Assembly: GCF_963169125.1 (NCBI RefSeq)
Contig: NC_084793.1
Location: forward strand, 44,387,578 to 44,451,577
Direction: 5' to 3'
Source: Humulus lupulus
Lineage: Eukaryota; Streptophyta; Magnoliopsida; Rosales; Cannabaceae
Length of the DNA stretch: 64,000 bases
The position numbers and the translations under genes are program-made. Shown piece by piece: positions 11,812 through 24,067 of the stretch. Position 1 is the first letter of the stretch; the number at the start of each line of letters is the position of its first letter. The notes under the pieces are model-generated. The model had not been told where the DNA came from. It did no database searches and was given only the letters and a program-made list of their open reading frames with translations.

Positions 11812-13336
11812 AAGTACTTTCTTCTAATCCTCACATCATTTAATTTAAATGTGCTTAGATTCATAAGAAACACTTTGCATTTTTGAAGAATTTTTGTCTG
11901 AATCTTCTTGCTTTGTTGTATCCTGATAAAAAATAATTGACCTACTTGAATCAAGATTTCTCTGTAAAATTCCTTAGTCCAGGCGATTTCCAGGATTATA
12001 AACCCCAGACTGGACGATTTCCAAGGATGCAAGACCCTAGGCCGACCACTCAATAGCCCTGGCGATTTCTGGGACTCCAAACCTAGTGCTTGCGATTTCT
12101 AGGGATAGGCCCAGGTTTGGGCCGAGCACCTCCTTGGCACCCAATCATGGGCCAAGTACCTCCTTGTGTATCCTAATTTCAACACGAGTCTTTTATTTAG
12201 ATTGTGTACATCTGGAAAATAACTGCATGGAAGAAATAGCCAAGGAGTCCATGTATCTTCCATATAGACAGCACGATTTTCATGATGGTTGTACGAGCTA
12301 GGGATGCATAAACTGATAAGCGCGAGCTTATAATATTTATAAGGCACGACCTCCATGATACGAGTTTGACGGTGTATTCAGCTCGTGGTAATTTGAAGAT
12401 ATGGCGTATCCGTGGATCCCTAAAGACCCATATATTGTATACGATCATTTATGGCCAGCCTATGATATTTAATGTCCCAGATATTAGGAGACTATTTATT
12501 TCATGATCAGATCATATCCTAGTATAAATGGGAATATTTCATATTAAATGTAATAAATACGCAAATCCGTGATTGACTCACGCGGTTACCCAAACCTGTC
12601 CAAGGAATTTCTCTATAAATACTGAGAATATTGGACAGGAAGGGGATGATTATTCTGTGATACCGAAACTCTATCAAAATAGAGAGACAAAAGAAGTAAT
12701 AATATAGACTCGTGGACTAGGTGGATTTTAACCACTGAACCACGTAAAAAGACCAGTGTTCTTGAGAGTTATTTTCTTACTTCGGTTTACCATCAAGCAC
12801 TAATTCAACCTTGTTATTTTCTTAATTCACTGTTGGCGAAAAACCGCGTCAACACTCCTGCTTCTCCTTGTGCGATTTCCAGGTAGAGGAACAGGTTTGG
12901 GCCGAGCACCTTCAGAGTTTCCAACCTTTTCCTTAGGCGATTTCCAGGCCTAGGTACAGTGTTTGGGCCGAGCACCTCCAAGGCTCCCCTTGTGTGATTT
13001 CCAGGTCTAGGAACAGTGTTTGGGCTGAGCACCTCCAGGGCTCCCCTTGTGCGATTTCCAGGTCTAGGAACAGGGTTAGGCCGACCAACCCTAGAGCTTC
13101 ATGGGCCGAGTACTTCCCTTCCCTTGCCTTAGGTGATTTCCAAACCTAGAATTAGGGCTAGGCCGACCACCCATAAAGCTCCATAGGTCGAGTACTCCCT
13201 TTCCTTCCCTTAGGCGATTTCCAGGCCTAGAATTAGGGCTAGGCCGACCACCTTGGAGGTTCATGAACATACCCCCAGCTGGTGGTTTCATTATGCTCAT
13301 TTACTAACTTTAATCTTTATTTTTCTTCTATTACAG
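11810..13336 (+). other. 5'-UTR intron of the antisense Tat gene, repeat-filled
   Basis: Bounded by a GTAAGT donor at 11810 and a pyrimidine-rich TATTACAG acceptor directly before the ATG at 13337. It carries a degenerate tandem repeat of GCGATTTCCAGG-containing units (about 12870, 12932, 12992, 13049, 13130 and 13212; periods about 57-82). These also carry GGCCGACCACC or GGGCCGAGCACC, the same phrase as in the LTR U3 array. A solo LTR interrupts it at 12165-12854. Confidence 0.5.
12165..12854 (+). mobile_element. Solo LTR, 690 bp (TSD CTCCT)
   Basis: Starts TGTGTATCC and ends CCGCGTCAACA, flanked by CTCCT at 12160-12164 and 12855-12859. Removing it joins ACCTCC to a TTCTCCTTGTGCGATTTCC phrase exactly as in neighbouring repeat units (about 12980-13050). 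It has a TATA-type CTATAAATACTGAG at about 12612-12625. The AAAACCGCGTCAACA end is typical of LTR 3' ends. No internal genes. Confidence 0.85.
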
Positions 13337-15930
13337 ATGTCCAGCTCCTCTTCATCAGACAAGTCAGTAAGTGATCGTACTCCCTAGGAGTTCTTGGAAA
13401 GGTTGAAAAGGATTCTCCCTCATTTTGCTTTATACTTATTCAGTGAGGAAGATTTCTTAAAGAGGTATTGTCCAATGGCGAGAGTGAAACAGACAAATTA
13501 GCAACCCTCTGAAGATGATCCTCAGATTTCTAGGCATATCACTCAGGGCTCCTCACCGAGCTCTTCTCAGATTACTTCTCAGCACAGTACGCCCCGTGGC
13601 TCCCAAGGCACCCAAGGCATACCTCAGCGGAGTCATTCTTCTCAGCGGGAAAGATCAGATCAGCGAGAACCATTGCAACGCCCTTCGCACCGAGATACTA
13701 GTCGAGTTCCCAATCAATCTTCTTCTCAACAAGATTATACCGTGGGCTCTCATCGCCATACTACTCATCCTCAAGAGCGTCCCATGCACAGATTCCATCC
13801 TAAGGTGGTTTGCCCTCCTTCCGAGAGTAAGACAGCCTCGCCAGCTGAGCAGCAGAAGAAGAGACGACAAAAGGAGTTCCATTTATCAAATTCTGGGGCC
13901 ACCCTCACCAGTGAGATTATATGGACTTCGATTGAGAAGCCTCGCCCTACTGATTATGAGGTTGTTTGGTTCAAGGGGGCGACCTCTGACATGACTGAAG
14001 AAAAGGTAAATAACTTAAGGAAGACTTTTGACCTATCCGACATGTCTATTACTATCCATGGTCCAGATGACAGAGTTGAGGACCCCCCTCTGGGTATGTG
14101 CGCTTAGACACGTTCTGCCATTAAGTTCGGGGCCCTACTTCCTCTTCATCCATACTTCCGTAGTGTTGCACACTATTTTGGTATTAGTCCTTCTCAATTG
14201 GCACCTAATGTGATCTTGGCCTTATCTGCATTGTACATTATCTATCACCGCAGAAAATTGGCTGCTCTATTGCCTCACGAGATCCACTACCTGTTTGACC
14301 TGAAGACAAACCCTTCTCAACGCAACTCGGGGTATTTCCACTTCCACCATTATATGAGCGAGGGTACCAACACCTTCTTGGAAGAGATATTTGGAAATAG
14401 CAAGGCATTTAGATACGTCGACAACTATTTCTTTACTAAGGACGCAGAGGCCAACCACTCCAAGTTTAAGCACATTGGGCCTTTTTATAGACCGTTGCTG
14501 ACCCGGGCTATGATAGTTAGGGCCAAGACACTGATTTCCATGACCCCTAAGGGGAAGAATGTAAAGACCCTCGTTACTCCAGAGAACCTTAGGAAGGTGG
14601 GGTTGTTTCCTCCTACTATAGCTGATGTTCCGAATGATGATGGTCCCGAGCCCGTGACCACCATAGACTCCCCAAGACCCATTCATGTCAAGGAAGTACC
14701 CTCTTCGTCTGTGCCGGCTGAACATGAGGGTGATGAGGTGGGTGCATCTATTGCGTGCTCATTGCTTGCTTCAGATGACTTTGATGAGACTACGTTCGAA
14801 CTCGAATCTCATTTAGAAGGTTCGACACTTTATCACCTTTATTTTATGATTCATATGTGCTTAATATCCTTCTAACATTTGTATTCTTTTGCAGGCTCAG
14901 ACATGTTTGGTTTTGTTCATGCCCAGTAGAGGTCAACTCCCACTGAGGCCAGTCCTTCTATTCGAGTGGAAAAAAGAGCCAGGGTTGAGGCCGATTCGGC
15001 CATGGAGGTTCTTCTTGAGGTGTCCCCTCCGACTCCTTAGGTGTCTAGTCCAATTATTTTGGCGTCTAGTTCTGTTGTAGAGGTAGAGCCATCTTTGTCT
15101 ACACTAGTTCCTCCCATTTTTATTGATGTGGGTGCTTCCTATTCTGTGCCTACTCCCATATCTGAGCCACATCAATCTGCTATACGGAACTTAAGTGCCC
15201 TCATGGACCGAGCATCTAATCTGGAGTAGACGACAACAACTTTTAATGGGATTAAGAATGAGGACTTGAACACCATTCTAACGAAGTCACTCCTAGACAT
15301 TCAGAGTGTGAGTCCTTTACAGTTCTCTTCTTGCCTTGTTAGCTCGTGCTCTGACGTTTATCTAACACTTTTATGTTTTTTGCAAGCACTGATGCTAGTC
15401 TCTCATGTCCGTGATAGGTCTGTGGAGTATACCTCTACGCTCTCCAACCTTTGTTCCGAGCTTGAAGTTGTCCGCCAAGAGGTGTTGGACCTTAGGCGGG
15501 TTCTTGGCTCTAGGGATGTTGATGTTGCCTTAAAGGATGAAGAGATCAACACCCTCCATAGTACCGTGGAGCTAAAACAGAAGGAAGTGACCGAGTTGAC
15601 TTTCAGGATAACCCAGATGGAGGGGAAACTTGTCGAGCAACTCCAACAGTCTGAAGCCGAGAAAGAAAAGTTGATTGCTGACATGGATCAATTGTGGAAG
15701 GACGCTCTTGTCAAGAAGGAGCAAGAGGTCAAAGCATCCCGGGACAAGGCTCGAGAGGAGTATTCAGAGACAACTTTCTCTTGCTTTTACTTGATCTGGA
15801 AGTCCAACAAAAATCTGAACTTGGATTTCTTTCCCGAGAAGACGCGAGCGAAGGAGCTTAGGAAATGTCTGGCTCGTTAGGCTGCCGAGGCTCAGGGTGG
15901 TCTTTCAGATGGTACTCCTCACCCTAGTTA
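13337..15930 (+). pseudogene. Antisense gene of Tat element (Transposase_28-type domain plus coiled coil)
   Basis: The start is placed at 13337, right after the acceptor of the 5'-UTR intron. One frame runs from 13337 to about 14838 with in-frame stops at 13385, 13499 and 14105. The N-terminal part is Ser/Gln-rich. The central part (GALLPLHPYFRSVAHYFG, then HYLFDLKTNPSQRNSGYFHF, then FFTKDAEANHSKF) matches what I know of the 'putative gypsy-type transposon' domain (Transposase_28). Introns follow at about 14839-14894 and 15309-15380. A long coiled coil (ELEVVRQEVLDLRR, KQKEVTELTFRITQMEGKL) ends near 15930. Tat-lineage retrotransposons are known to carry such extra antisense ORFs between pol and the 3' LTR. 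Several stops make this copy non-functional. Confidence 0.7.
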
Positions 15931-16739
15931 GTCTTCTTTTGGTTTTTTTACTCTATCTTTCCTTTTATGCCATTGGTGGGGCACCTTGTACATGACAATT
16001 TTATGCCTTTATGCTTTTTTTTTGTTAAGAGTACTCAGTGTATTGATTGAAAATTTTAATTTCCAATGCTTACTAAGTATATCAACTCACAACCCTCATT
16101 GGTTCAGGTATCAGTATACTTTGAACACATGTATTTTGCATGCCATACTAACCTTACTCTTTTATGTTTTTCATGCTAACAACCATGGTAATGTGAGTAG
16201 TACAATACTTCACCAAGTACCGTGAAGAAAATGGTCAGGTCAACCACCCCATGGGTGATAGGCCGACCACCCCATAAGGGACATGGCTAGGAATCTCCCT
16301 ACCAATGCCTTTTTTTTGTTTTTGTTTTTTGCACTTTCGGAACATATGTTGAACAAATGTCCTAGAAAAACTTGAGCTTGCCTAGTACTTAAGGTCATGC
16401 CCTCATTGCTCGTGTACACCCCAATTGGTATGTACTATATGCCCCCCAAGTGATCATGGGTTTTAAAGCCTTGGTCACTTGCTACTTGACCATGCCTCGC
16501 TTCGAGCATTTAGACACATAATACTATCCTTTTCACCCAATGATGCAAGCAGCAAATGCTTGTCCCTCATTGGTAGTCGGGTGATGGTTTCATACTCAGT
16601 AGTAATGATACCTATACATAGATGCATATTGTGTAGCAAGTGTCAATCACAATCTACGTAATCTCTCGTGTACTCGTTATAATGATTGTAGACAGAAGTG
16701 TGTAAGTTGGACCAACCGGGTCTAGATGGGCTAATCGAG
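15931..16739. other. Tat internal spacer, no gene
   Basis: About 800 bases without supported genes between the antisense gene and the hairpin array. At 16228-16285 it again carries GGTCAACCACCCC and GGCCGACCACCCC, the phrase of the LTR and intron repeats. Confidence 0.5.
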
Positions 16740-17440
16740 CCTGTAATGAGTCTTAGATCAAATTATCGATCAGTCTCTCAAGGACCAGATTTGATTATTA
16801 TCCGATGATGGCGACTGGTCTTCGGACCAGTCTCTGTTTTTTTATCGTATAGGTTGATAAGTTCCTCAAGAACCATGATCGAACGTGATCAAATAATGGC
16901 GACTGGTCCTCAGACCAGTTTCTTTTGTTGATCATATAGGTTGATAAGTTCCTCAAGAACCAGGATCGAATGCAATCAATAAATTTAGCGACAAGGTCCT
17001 AGGACCTGCCTCTTGTTAGGATCATATGGGTCGATAGGCTTTTCAAGAACCAAGATCGAACATGATCCATAATTTGGCGACAAGGTCCTAGGACCTGTCT
17101 CTCATTTAGATCGTATGGGTCGATAGGCTCCTCAAGAACCAAGATCAAATATGATCCATAATTTGGCGACAAAGTCCTAGGACCAGTCTCTCATTTGGAT
17201 CTTATGGGTCGATAGGCTCCTCAAGAACCAAGATCGATCATGATCAAATAGTTTGGTGACAAGGTCCTCGGACCAGTCTTTCATTTGGATCTTATGGGTC
17301 GATAGGCTCCTCAAGAACCAGAATCGAACATGATCCAATAGTGTGGTGACAAGGTCCTCGGACCAGTCTCTTGTTTGGATCTTATGGGTCGATAGGTCCC
17401 TCAAGGACCAGAATCGAACATGATCCGATGGGGTTGACAG
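16740..17440. repeat. Tandem array of about eight 87-90-bp hairpin units
   Basis: The landmark TCGAT/TTGAT recurs at 16766, 16854, 16941, 17031, 17120, 17209, 17299 and 17389. Each unit has an inverted repeat. The unit near 16811 reads GACTGGTC-TTCG-GACCAGTC, a perfect 8-bp stem with a four-base loop. Other units carry the 14-bp palindrome AGGTCCTAGGACCT (about 16993 and 17083). The minus-strand open frame at 17177-17404 is only the translated repeat. It lies just downstream of the minus-strand pol genes. Confidence 0.9.
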
Positions 17441-17545
17441 GTCTATAGGACAAGTCCCTCGTTGAAAGAAATTTAAAGAATTAAGTGAAACTTAAGAAAT
17501 TAAATTCATTCATTTATTGAAGCACCATGGATTTTACACAAATAA

Positions 17546-19499
17546 TTAAAAAAATAATGCATTAGCCTCCTGCTTGGTTATGCTTCTTTCCGCCAAGAAT
17601 TCGATGGGAATGACATTAAGGGTGTCCGCATCTTTGGCACTGGCAAGCTTAGCTAAGGCATCAGCATTGGCATTATGCTCCATCGAGACTTGTGTAATCG
17701 AGTATCTCTTGAACTGTGTCAACAAGTCCTTCACCTTGTTCAGGTACTGCTCGGAATCGCTAAATATCTCCAGGGACTGTGCATGTACATCCCGAGACAA
17801 GTGTAACCCTGCTAACAATGCCTCGTACTCAGCCTCGTTGTTTGAAGTGTTGAATCCAAATCTGAGAGCGCAATGGATTCGATGATTCTCCAGAGAGATC
17901 AGTATGATTCATGCGCCTGAGTTGTACTCATTGGATGCTCCATCAACATATAGCTTCCATACAGGAGTATCTCCTTCCTTCTCGGTATCTCCCTTTTCCG
18001 ATTGGTAGGAAGGGCCTTCAAGGTTGGTGCCTTCGACTATAAAGTCTGATAATGCTTCTCCTTTTATCGTCATCCTCGAATGATAAGTGATATCAAACTA
18101 TCCTAGTTCCACTACCCACTTGAGTAATCGTCCTGAGGCCCCCGGTTTCTGGAGAACCTGTCTCAGCGGTTGATCGGTCAGGAGTCGGATCGAGTGAGCT
18201 TGGAAATATGGACGCAGCTTTCGAGAGGCAATTACTAAACAGTAGGCTAGTTTTTCAAGAGGGGGATACCTAGACTCCACACCTACCAGCCTTTTATTGA
18301 TAAAGTATACAGGGTGTTGTACCCTGTTCACTTCCTTTACCAAAGCAGCACCAATTGCATGCTCGGTGATTGCCAAATAGATGAATAGTACTTCACCATA
18401 TATTAGCTTCGTTAGGCGGGAGGTTGGGCGAGGTGCTCCTTCAAGGCTTAGAAAGCTTCCTCACATTCCTCAGTCCATTGGATCTTCTTGCTGCCCCTCA
18501 GTAAGTTAAAGAAAGGGACACACTTGTTCGTAGACTTTGATATGAACCTACTGAGGGCAGCATTCTCCCGGTCAAGCTTTGCACTTCTTTGATTGTGTTA
18601 AGTGACTTCATGTCGATCAATTATTTGATCTTCTCGGGGTTAGCCTCGATTCCATGTATATTGACTATGTATCCGAGAAACTTACCAGAGCCAACTCGAA
18701 ATGAGCACTTGAGAGGGTTTAACTTCATGCTATACTTTCTAAGTATTGCAAAGCATTCCTCCAAGTCTTGAACATGCCCTCCTGCTTCTTTGGACTTGAC
18801 CAACATGTCATCGACGTATACCTCCATATTTTTGGTGATCAAGTCTCAGAACATGCCATTCACTAAACGTTGGTAGGTGGCTCATGCGTTCTTCAAGCCG
18901 AATGGCATCGCCTTATAACAGTACAATCCCTTGTCTGTCCAGAAGCTGGTATGTTCCTCGTCAGGAGGGTGCATACTTATTTGATTATACCCAAAATATG
19001 CATCCATGAATGAGAGTATTTCATGTCCTGTCATTGCATCGACTAGTTGGTCTATTCTGGGTAGTGGGAAGCAGTCTTTGGGGTAGGCCTTGTTTAGATC
19101 TGTGAAGTCCACGCATGTTCTCCACTTCTCGTTTGGTTTTGGGACCACCACGGGGTTTGATACCCAATCAGGGTAGTAGGACTCCCTTATAAAACCATTT
19201 TCCTTGAGCCGCTTGATCTCCTCCTTCAGGGCTTGAGATCGATCTTTGTCAAGCAATCTCCTTTTTTGTTGTACTGGTGGATAGTTCTTATCTATATTGA
19301 GGACATGACTTATCACCGATGGAGAAATTCCAACCATGTCCTTATGTGACCAGGCAAAGACGTCCTGGTTTTTCTTCAAAAATTCCACCAACCGTGCTTT
19401 AATTTCCACCTTTAACTCCTTCCCGACTTTAATTACTCTAGTCGGATCCTCCTCATATAGTAGGACTTCGTCAAGATCTTCGACTGGTCCCACCCCCAT
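17546..19499 (-). pseudogene. Tat-lineage gypsy pol: RT, RNase H and second (archaeal-type) RNase H; no integrase
   Basis: Read on the minus strand. Reverse transcriptase at 19499-18882 contains LKENGFIRESYYPDWVSNPV, KWRTCVDFTDLNKA and SFMDAYFGYNQI. It continues at 18842-18621 with EVYVDDMLVKSK (the YVDD catalytic box) and KCSFRVGSGKFLGYIV. RNase H follows at 18376-18098 (AYCLVIASRKLRPYFQAH). A second RNase H of archaeal type lies at about 17990-17546: YVDGASN, NNEAEYEALLAGL, SDSEQ and NANADALAKLAS carry its D-E-D-D residues. Dual RNase H is the hallmark of the Tat lineage. Stops and frameshifts separate the pieces. Protease and gag upstream and integrase downstream are missing. The frame ends at 17546, followed by the hairpin array. 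Confidence 0.88.
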
Positions 19500-19560
19500 G
19501 ACGTCATCATCATATACATAATCATCATAACATTATCATCATAATCATCATCATCATATA
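19500..19560. repeat. ATC-rich junction between Tat pol and gypsy LTR
   Basis: ATCATC/CATCAT microsatellite-like DNA at the point where minus-strand pol sequence stops and LTR-like sequence of the enclosing element resumes. No target duplication or Tat 5' LTR is visible, so a deletion probably ended here. Confidence 0.5.
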
Positions 19561-22500
19561 CTTGTGAATATGGCCCGCTATCTTGTCCATGTCACATCTT
19601 GAGGTAAACAGGATCTCTGGTCCTTGAATAACCTCGGTGCGTCTGCCCTATGAGTTACGTCTTTATATCCTTAGTAACTCGGGCTATGTCTTCACATCCT
19701 TAGTAACTCTTTTTTTATGTCGCGTTCATCACACTAACAACTATTACATAACATACAACATTCAAATCACATACAATCCAGCCATATCAACACAAAATAG
19801 CATTTCATAATCCATATCGCAAAATGTATCATCATACATAACATTCTTATTCATAACAGCCAATCTTCCTTTCACAGCATGAATAACCAAAATTTCTATC
19901 TAACTTTCTTACCTCAGGTCCAAGCAAAACAAAACTGACAAACTTCACAACGAGTTACGAGCCTATACCATAATCAAATAACATTCTTTAGCATCACATA
20001 AGACTTTCTTGGGCCCAACTCATATATCTCATGTGTGCATGGCTCATGCACACATGGTGAAAACTACTCGTAATTTTCAAATAGGCATAATTACACATAA
20101 AATCACTAAAAGAATAATGCAAATTATACATATGTTACATGCATGGTTTTTAAATAAAAATCATATAGTTGAATATTATACATATTTTTTAAAGTAAAAG
20201 TGCATTTCCATGCGACATGCATACGTGGGAACGTTGTTAAAAAGTGACGTTAAAAACGATAATTCTCACGCACTTATTTCTATTGTTTTCAAAACAAGGA
20301 TTTAGTAACATACTTTTATTACCATTATTTATCTCTTTAAAATCACTAAGTTGATTAAACCTCTAAACCATTATTTTTATTTCATAAAATAATTTATTTA
20401 GCCATTTAAAAATATAATAATTCTATTATTTATTTTTGAATTACATAAAAATATAAAGGCTAAAAATTATGTGATATACTTATAATTAGCATGTTTTCTT
20501 AGAAAATAACAATTTAATTTACATTAATAAATTTACAAACTTGGTGTGAGAAAAATATATTTTATTTGTGTTATTTTAAGACTTTATTTTAAGTAAAATA
20601 AATTCATAAGTGATAATCCATCAATTATTTTTAAATTATTAAACTAAACTTTCAGCCACTATTTAATTTATTTAAAAATCACAAGTGAATTAATCTCAAT
20701 ATTTGTCTTAATTAAAATAAAGTAAAATCATATCTATTAAAATGAACACTCATGGTTACATTTAAAAATACAATGTTTAATATTGACATAACTTAGGGTT
20801 ATATTATTTCACAAACACACAAATTTTCCTTTCATTAAAAAAAAAAACTTTCCAATACTTTACCAAAAATTCCAGCAACCATATACACTCCCAAAAATCA
20901 AAATATTGAATTTAAAACCTCATATTTTCTCTAAAAATATATAAAATTCTGTATGTATTTATTTGAGTAAAAATATCATTCTAATGTATATTAAAGTTCC
21001 ATTTAATTTCTTAAAAACATTATAGCACTTGCAAATTATTTAAGCATGCAAAAACATTATTTTCATCATATTCTAAACCATTTAAACACCAAAATCAGCA
21101 AGCTTAACAAATCAAAAATCCATCTTTTACACCATGCTTCACAAAAATTTACATCATTACCATACATGTTTTAAAGCTATAAAATTAATTCACAAACCCT
21201 AGCATGTTCCTAATATGCATGGGTGACACAAAAAATCAAACAACTCATGCATTACACCCTTTTAGCTAAAACCCTCATGAATTAAACATAAATATAAAAC
21301 AAAATTCTCATTTACATTCACATGCATCCTAGCATGTTTCTATCATCATTCATGCATACAATAACCTATTGATACATAATCTCAAAAACATATTCATCAA
21401 ATTTCATGGATTCAATAACAAGAGTCCAAATTATTTATTATACCAAAAATTATATAGGGTCCTAGAACATGGATCTAACATAAAAACACAATAAAGATAT
21501 CAAAATATAAAGGGGATCCCTAGACATGCATAAGCCGAAACCCACATATACACAAACATAAAATATCATCGATCATAATACTTAGCAAATCAAAACCAAA
21601 TCCCTTCATGCATTAAACCACAAAACCCTTCATGCATGATCAAAATAACATACCACCAACAAAATAAAAGGAAAACAAAACAACATATTATTACAATTCA
21701 TAAATCATTAATCTCTCCAAGAAAACAAAATCAACACAAGGTTGAGGGAGGAATCAAATACCTTCCTTGATAGAACACAAGAACCAACTATGGTCACCAC
21801 CTTGCTCCTAGGAATTTTATAACACCACAAGAACATGAGAAGAGAAAATCAAATACTTAGAAATCATGGAGATGATCTAAACTAAAGAATCAACCAAACC
21901 AAGATAATCCTTACCTATAGAGAGATTCGGTCCTCTCTTCTTTCTTCTTCTTCTTCGTCTTCTTCTTCTTCTTCTTCTTCTTCTTCTTCTTCTTCTTCTT
22001 CTTCTTCTCTCTCTAGAAAATGCCTACTCTCTTTCTCTCCTTCCCTCTAGGCCGACAGTCCCAAATGAGCATAATGCTCTCTTCCTTTTTCCCTCCCTCT
22101 TTATTCTAATCTATCCATAATAGCCTAAGGAAAAGAATTGGTAAGTGTCCTAATTGTGCTTATTTTCTTTTAATTCTAATTTATTTGATTGAAGAAAATA
22201 TATATATATATAAATGAACAACTCTCATTCCCTCCTTTCCCACTTGCCGTCCACACTACTTCTTGTTACCCTTTCTTTTACTTATTTTTTTGATTAAATA
22301 ATCTAAATAAATCTAATAAAAGGAAATAATAAAGTGTGTAGAAAATTCTACACAAGTGCACCATGAAACCATGCACATGCACACACTCAATAACTAGGTT
22401 GCATCACTACCTACCATATACCTTAGTGCATTCAACCAAAACTCATTTATTCAAATAATAAAATAAATAAATAAACAATTAAAAATTAAATTCACAAGAT

Positions 22501-22617
22501 TCTACCAAACATTTCTAACAATTAATTTAAACAAATAAATAAAATAATTCACAACACTTAACAATTAAATAAAACAAAGCACAAAATTTTAAATTAAATA
22601 AAAACTGGTGCGTTACA
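19561..22617 (-). repeat. Right-hand part of minus-strand gypsy LTR, AT-rich, no genes
   Basis: Start side of the LTR described at 9720-22617. It contains two direct repeats of a TTAGTAACTC phrase (about 19668-19710). A CTT microsatellite lies at 21937-22014. From about 20250 to 21900 it is very AT-rich with no coding potential. Confidence 0.6.
21937..22014. repeat. CTT/GAA microsatellite
   Basis: About 24 repeats of TTC/CTT, interrupted once by CGT, ending in CTCTCTCTAG. It occupies the leader position where the solo LTR at 34584 has CT/C tracts. Confidence 0.95.
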
Positions 22618-24067
22618 GGTTTGTCAGAATGATTAGGCTAGAAACTTTTGTTTTGGGAACGCATTAATGTAAATGGATGGGAACATAGTATACAGATAAG
22701 GAATCTATACCTTCTCGTAAGAGATTGAATAATAGTTCTCTTAAGAGTTGACTTTTGGGACTGAAGTTTATTGAGCTCAAATTCATAATTTGGTTATGAA
22801 TTAACCTTCACTAGTAAAGTCGATGGTACTTAAGGAAACAAGTTATAATTAAAAAGGTAAAGCCGTAATTTTATTCCTGGTTAATTATGAACCATTATTA
22901 TAGGGTTAATTTGTATGTAATTATTATATCAATGGACGTTTTATTGTTATAAAGTACTTAGTAAATGAAATGTCTATAATTACAAGAGTGTAGTCTCATA
23001 TTTATAGTGGAGTAATCATGATATTAATAAATTAAGATGATTTAATTAAAGAGTTTAATTAATAATCACAAATTTATTGGAGCTTGGAATTATAGGTCCA
23101 TAAGTCCCCACAGCGGCTCTATAAACATTATTCAAGGCAAGAATTGATATAAAGGGTAAAGTTCTTCGGGCCAAATATGCAATTATGTGATAATAGTGAT
23201 TAATTACAAATTAGTTGTAATTATAAAAATTAATTAATAATTAATTCTTGTATAATTTTCGAAATTATATAAATAATTAATTTATTATAATTTTCGAAAT
23301 TATAATAAATTGATTATTAAATTTTTGAAATTAATATTTAATTAAAATTAGTTTTAATTAGTTAGTAGAATTAATTAAATATCTTTATTTGAGTGGGAGA
23401 TAATAATCTGACAAGTTTAAATTGGATTTGAATTTAAAAAGATTAATATTTATTCAAATAATTAATTATATGTGATTATTAGTTAAAAAGATAGTATATT
23501 CAAATTTGAATTAATTATCAAGTTGTTGGATTTTTATCTAATAAGGTAGTGTGAATAAATAATTAAATAATTGTGGAAAAATCACATTCTCCTATTTTAT
23601 AGGGTACTTCACGACACACACAGTCCCTGGACTATGTGTGGCATGCAGCTATAGAAATCAGGGAATTATTTTTTTACTTTTATTTATTTAATTAATTAAT
23701 TAATGAAAAATTCAAAAAGATAGTTTCGATATTTTCATTAATAAGATAATTAATTAATTAAAAGATAAATTGTAATTGGTTACATATTTATTTTTTAAAT
23801 TTAAATATTTTCTATATAAGTTAGACTTATCAGAAAATAACAAATATACTCAATACTCAGTTATTCGCTCTAAGAAAAGAACGATACTTTCCATCTCTCC
23901 CTGAAAAGATACAAAACCAATCTCAGGCTTATTATATTGATCTCATGTGTTGAGTACATCAAGTTGAATAAGAAATATACCATCATTTATTCTCTAAGTG
24001 CCCACACACTTCTTAAGGTGTAGAGAACGTTGTGGAAGATCTTGGTGTGAGTACCTGGGAGTAGCTT
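22618..24067 (+). repeat. Copia 5' LTR, second segment
   Basis: Matches about 31831-33296 of the 3' LTR, beginning with the second GGTTT. The 3' LTR has about 26 extra bases near 32377-32402 that this copy lacks. It ends in AGCTT (24063-24067), the target duplication of the next LTR. Confidence 0.92.

Larger units (their letters stand above)
9720..22617 (-). mobile_element. Gypsy-family LTR, minus orientation, itself split by a Tat element (TSD GGTTT)
   Basis: On the minus strand it starts TGTAACGCACC at 22617 and ends GGTGTTTTACA at 9720. GGTTT flanks it at 9715-9719 and 22618-22622. The right piece (about 19560-22617) and the left piece (9720-10139) carry blocks shared in order with the solo LTRs at 24068 and 34584. 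These are an ACCTGAGGTAAGAAA block (minus strand, about 19905-19920) and a TTACTGGGCTTTTAGCTCA block (about 10090-10110). I see no polyprotein belonging to this family, so I read it as a solo LTR of about 3.5 kb. The right piece is very AT-rich and has no genes; a CTT microsatellite marks the leader part. Confidence 0.75.

Noticed and set aside
13515..13994. 159-codon frame overlapping the antisense Tat gene
   Set aside because: A shifted frame of the same region; the frame starting at 13337 has the domain and runs through both halves.
17177..17404. Open frame with repeated SLSTHKIQM peptide on the minus strand
   Set aside because: It is only the translation of the 90-bp tandem repeat and has no relation to a protein family.
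16740..17440. Regular repeat array considered as CRISPR-like
   Set aside because: Plant nuclear context, units nearly identical throughout with no unique spacers; it is a tandem repeat.
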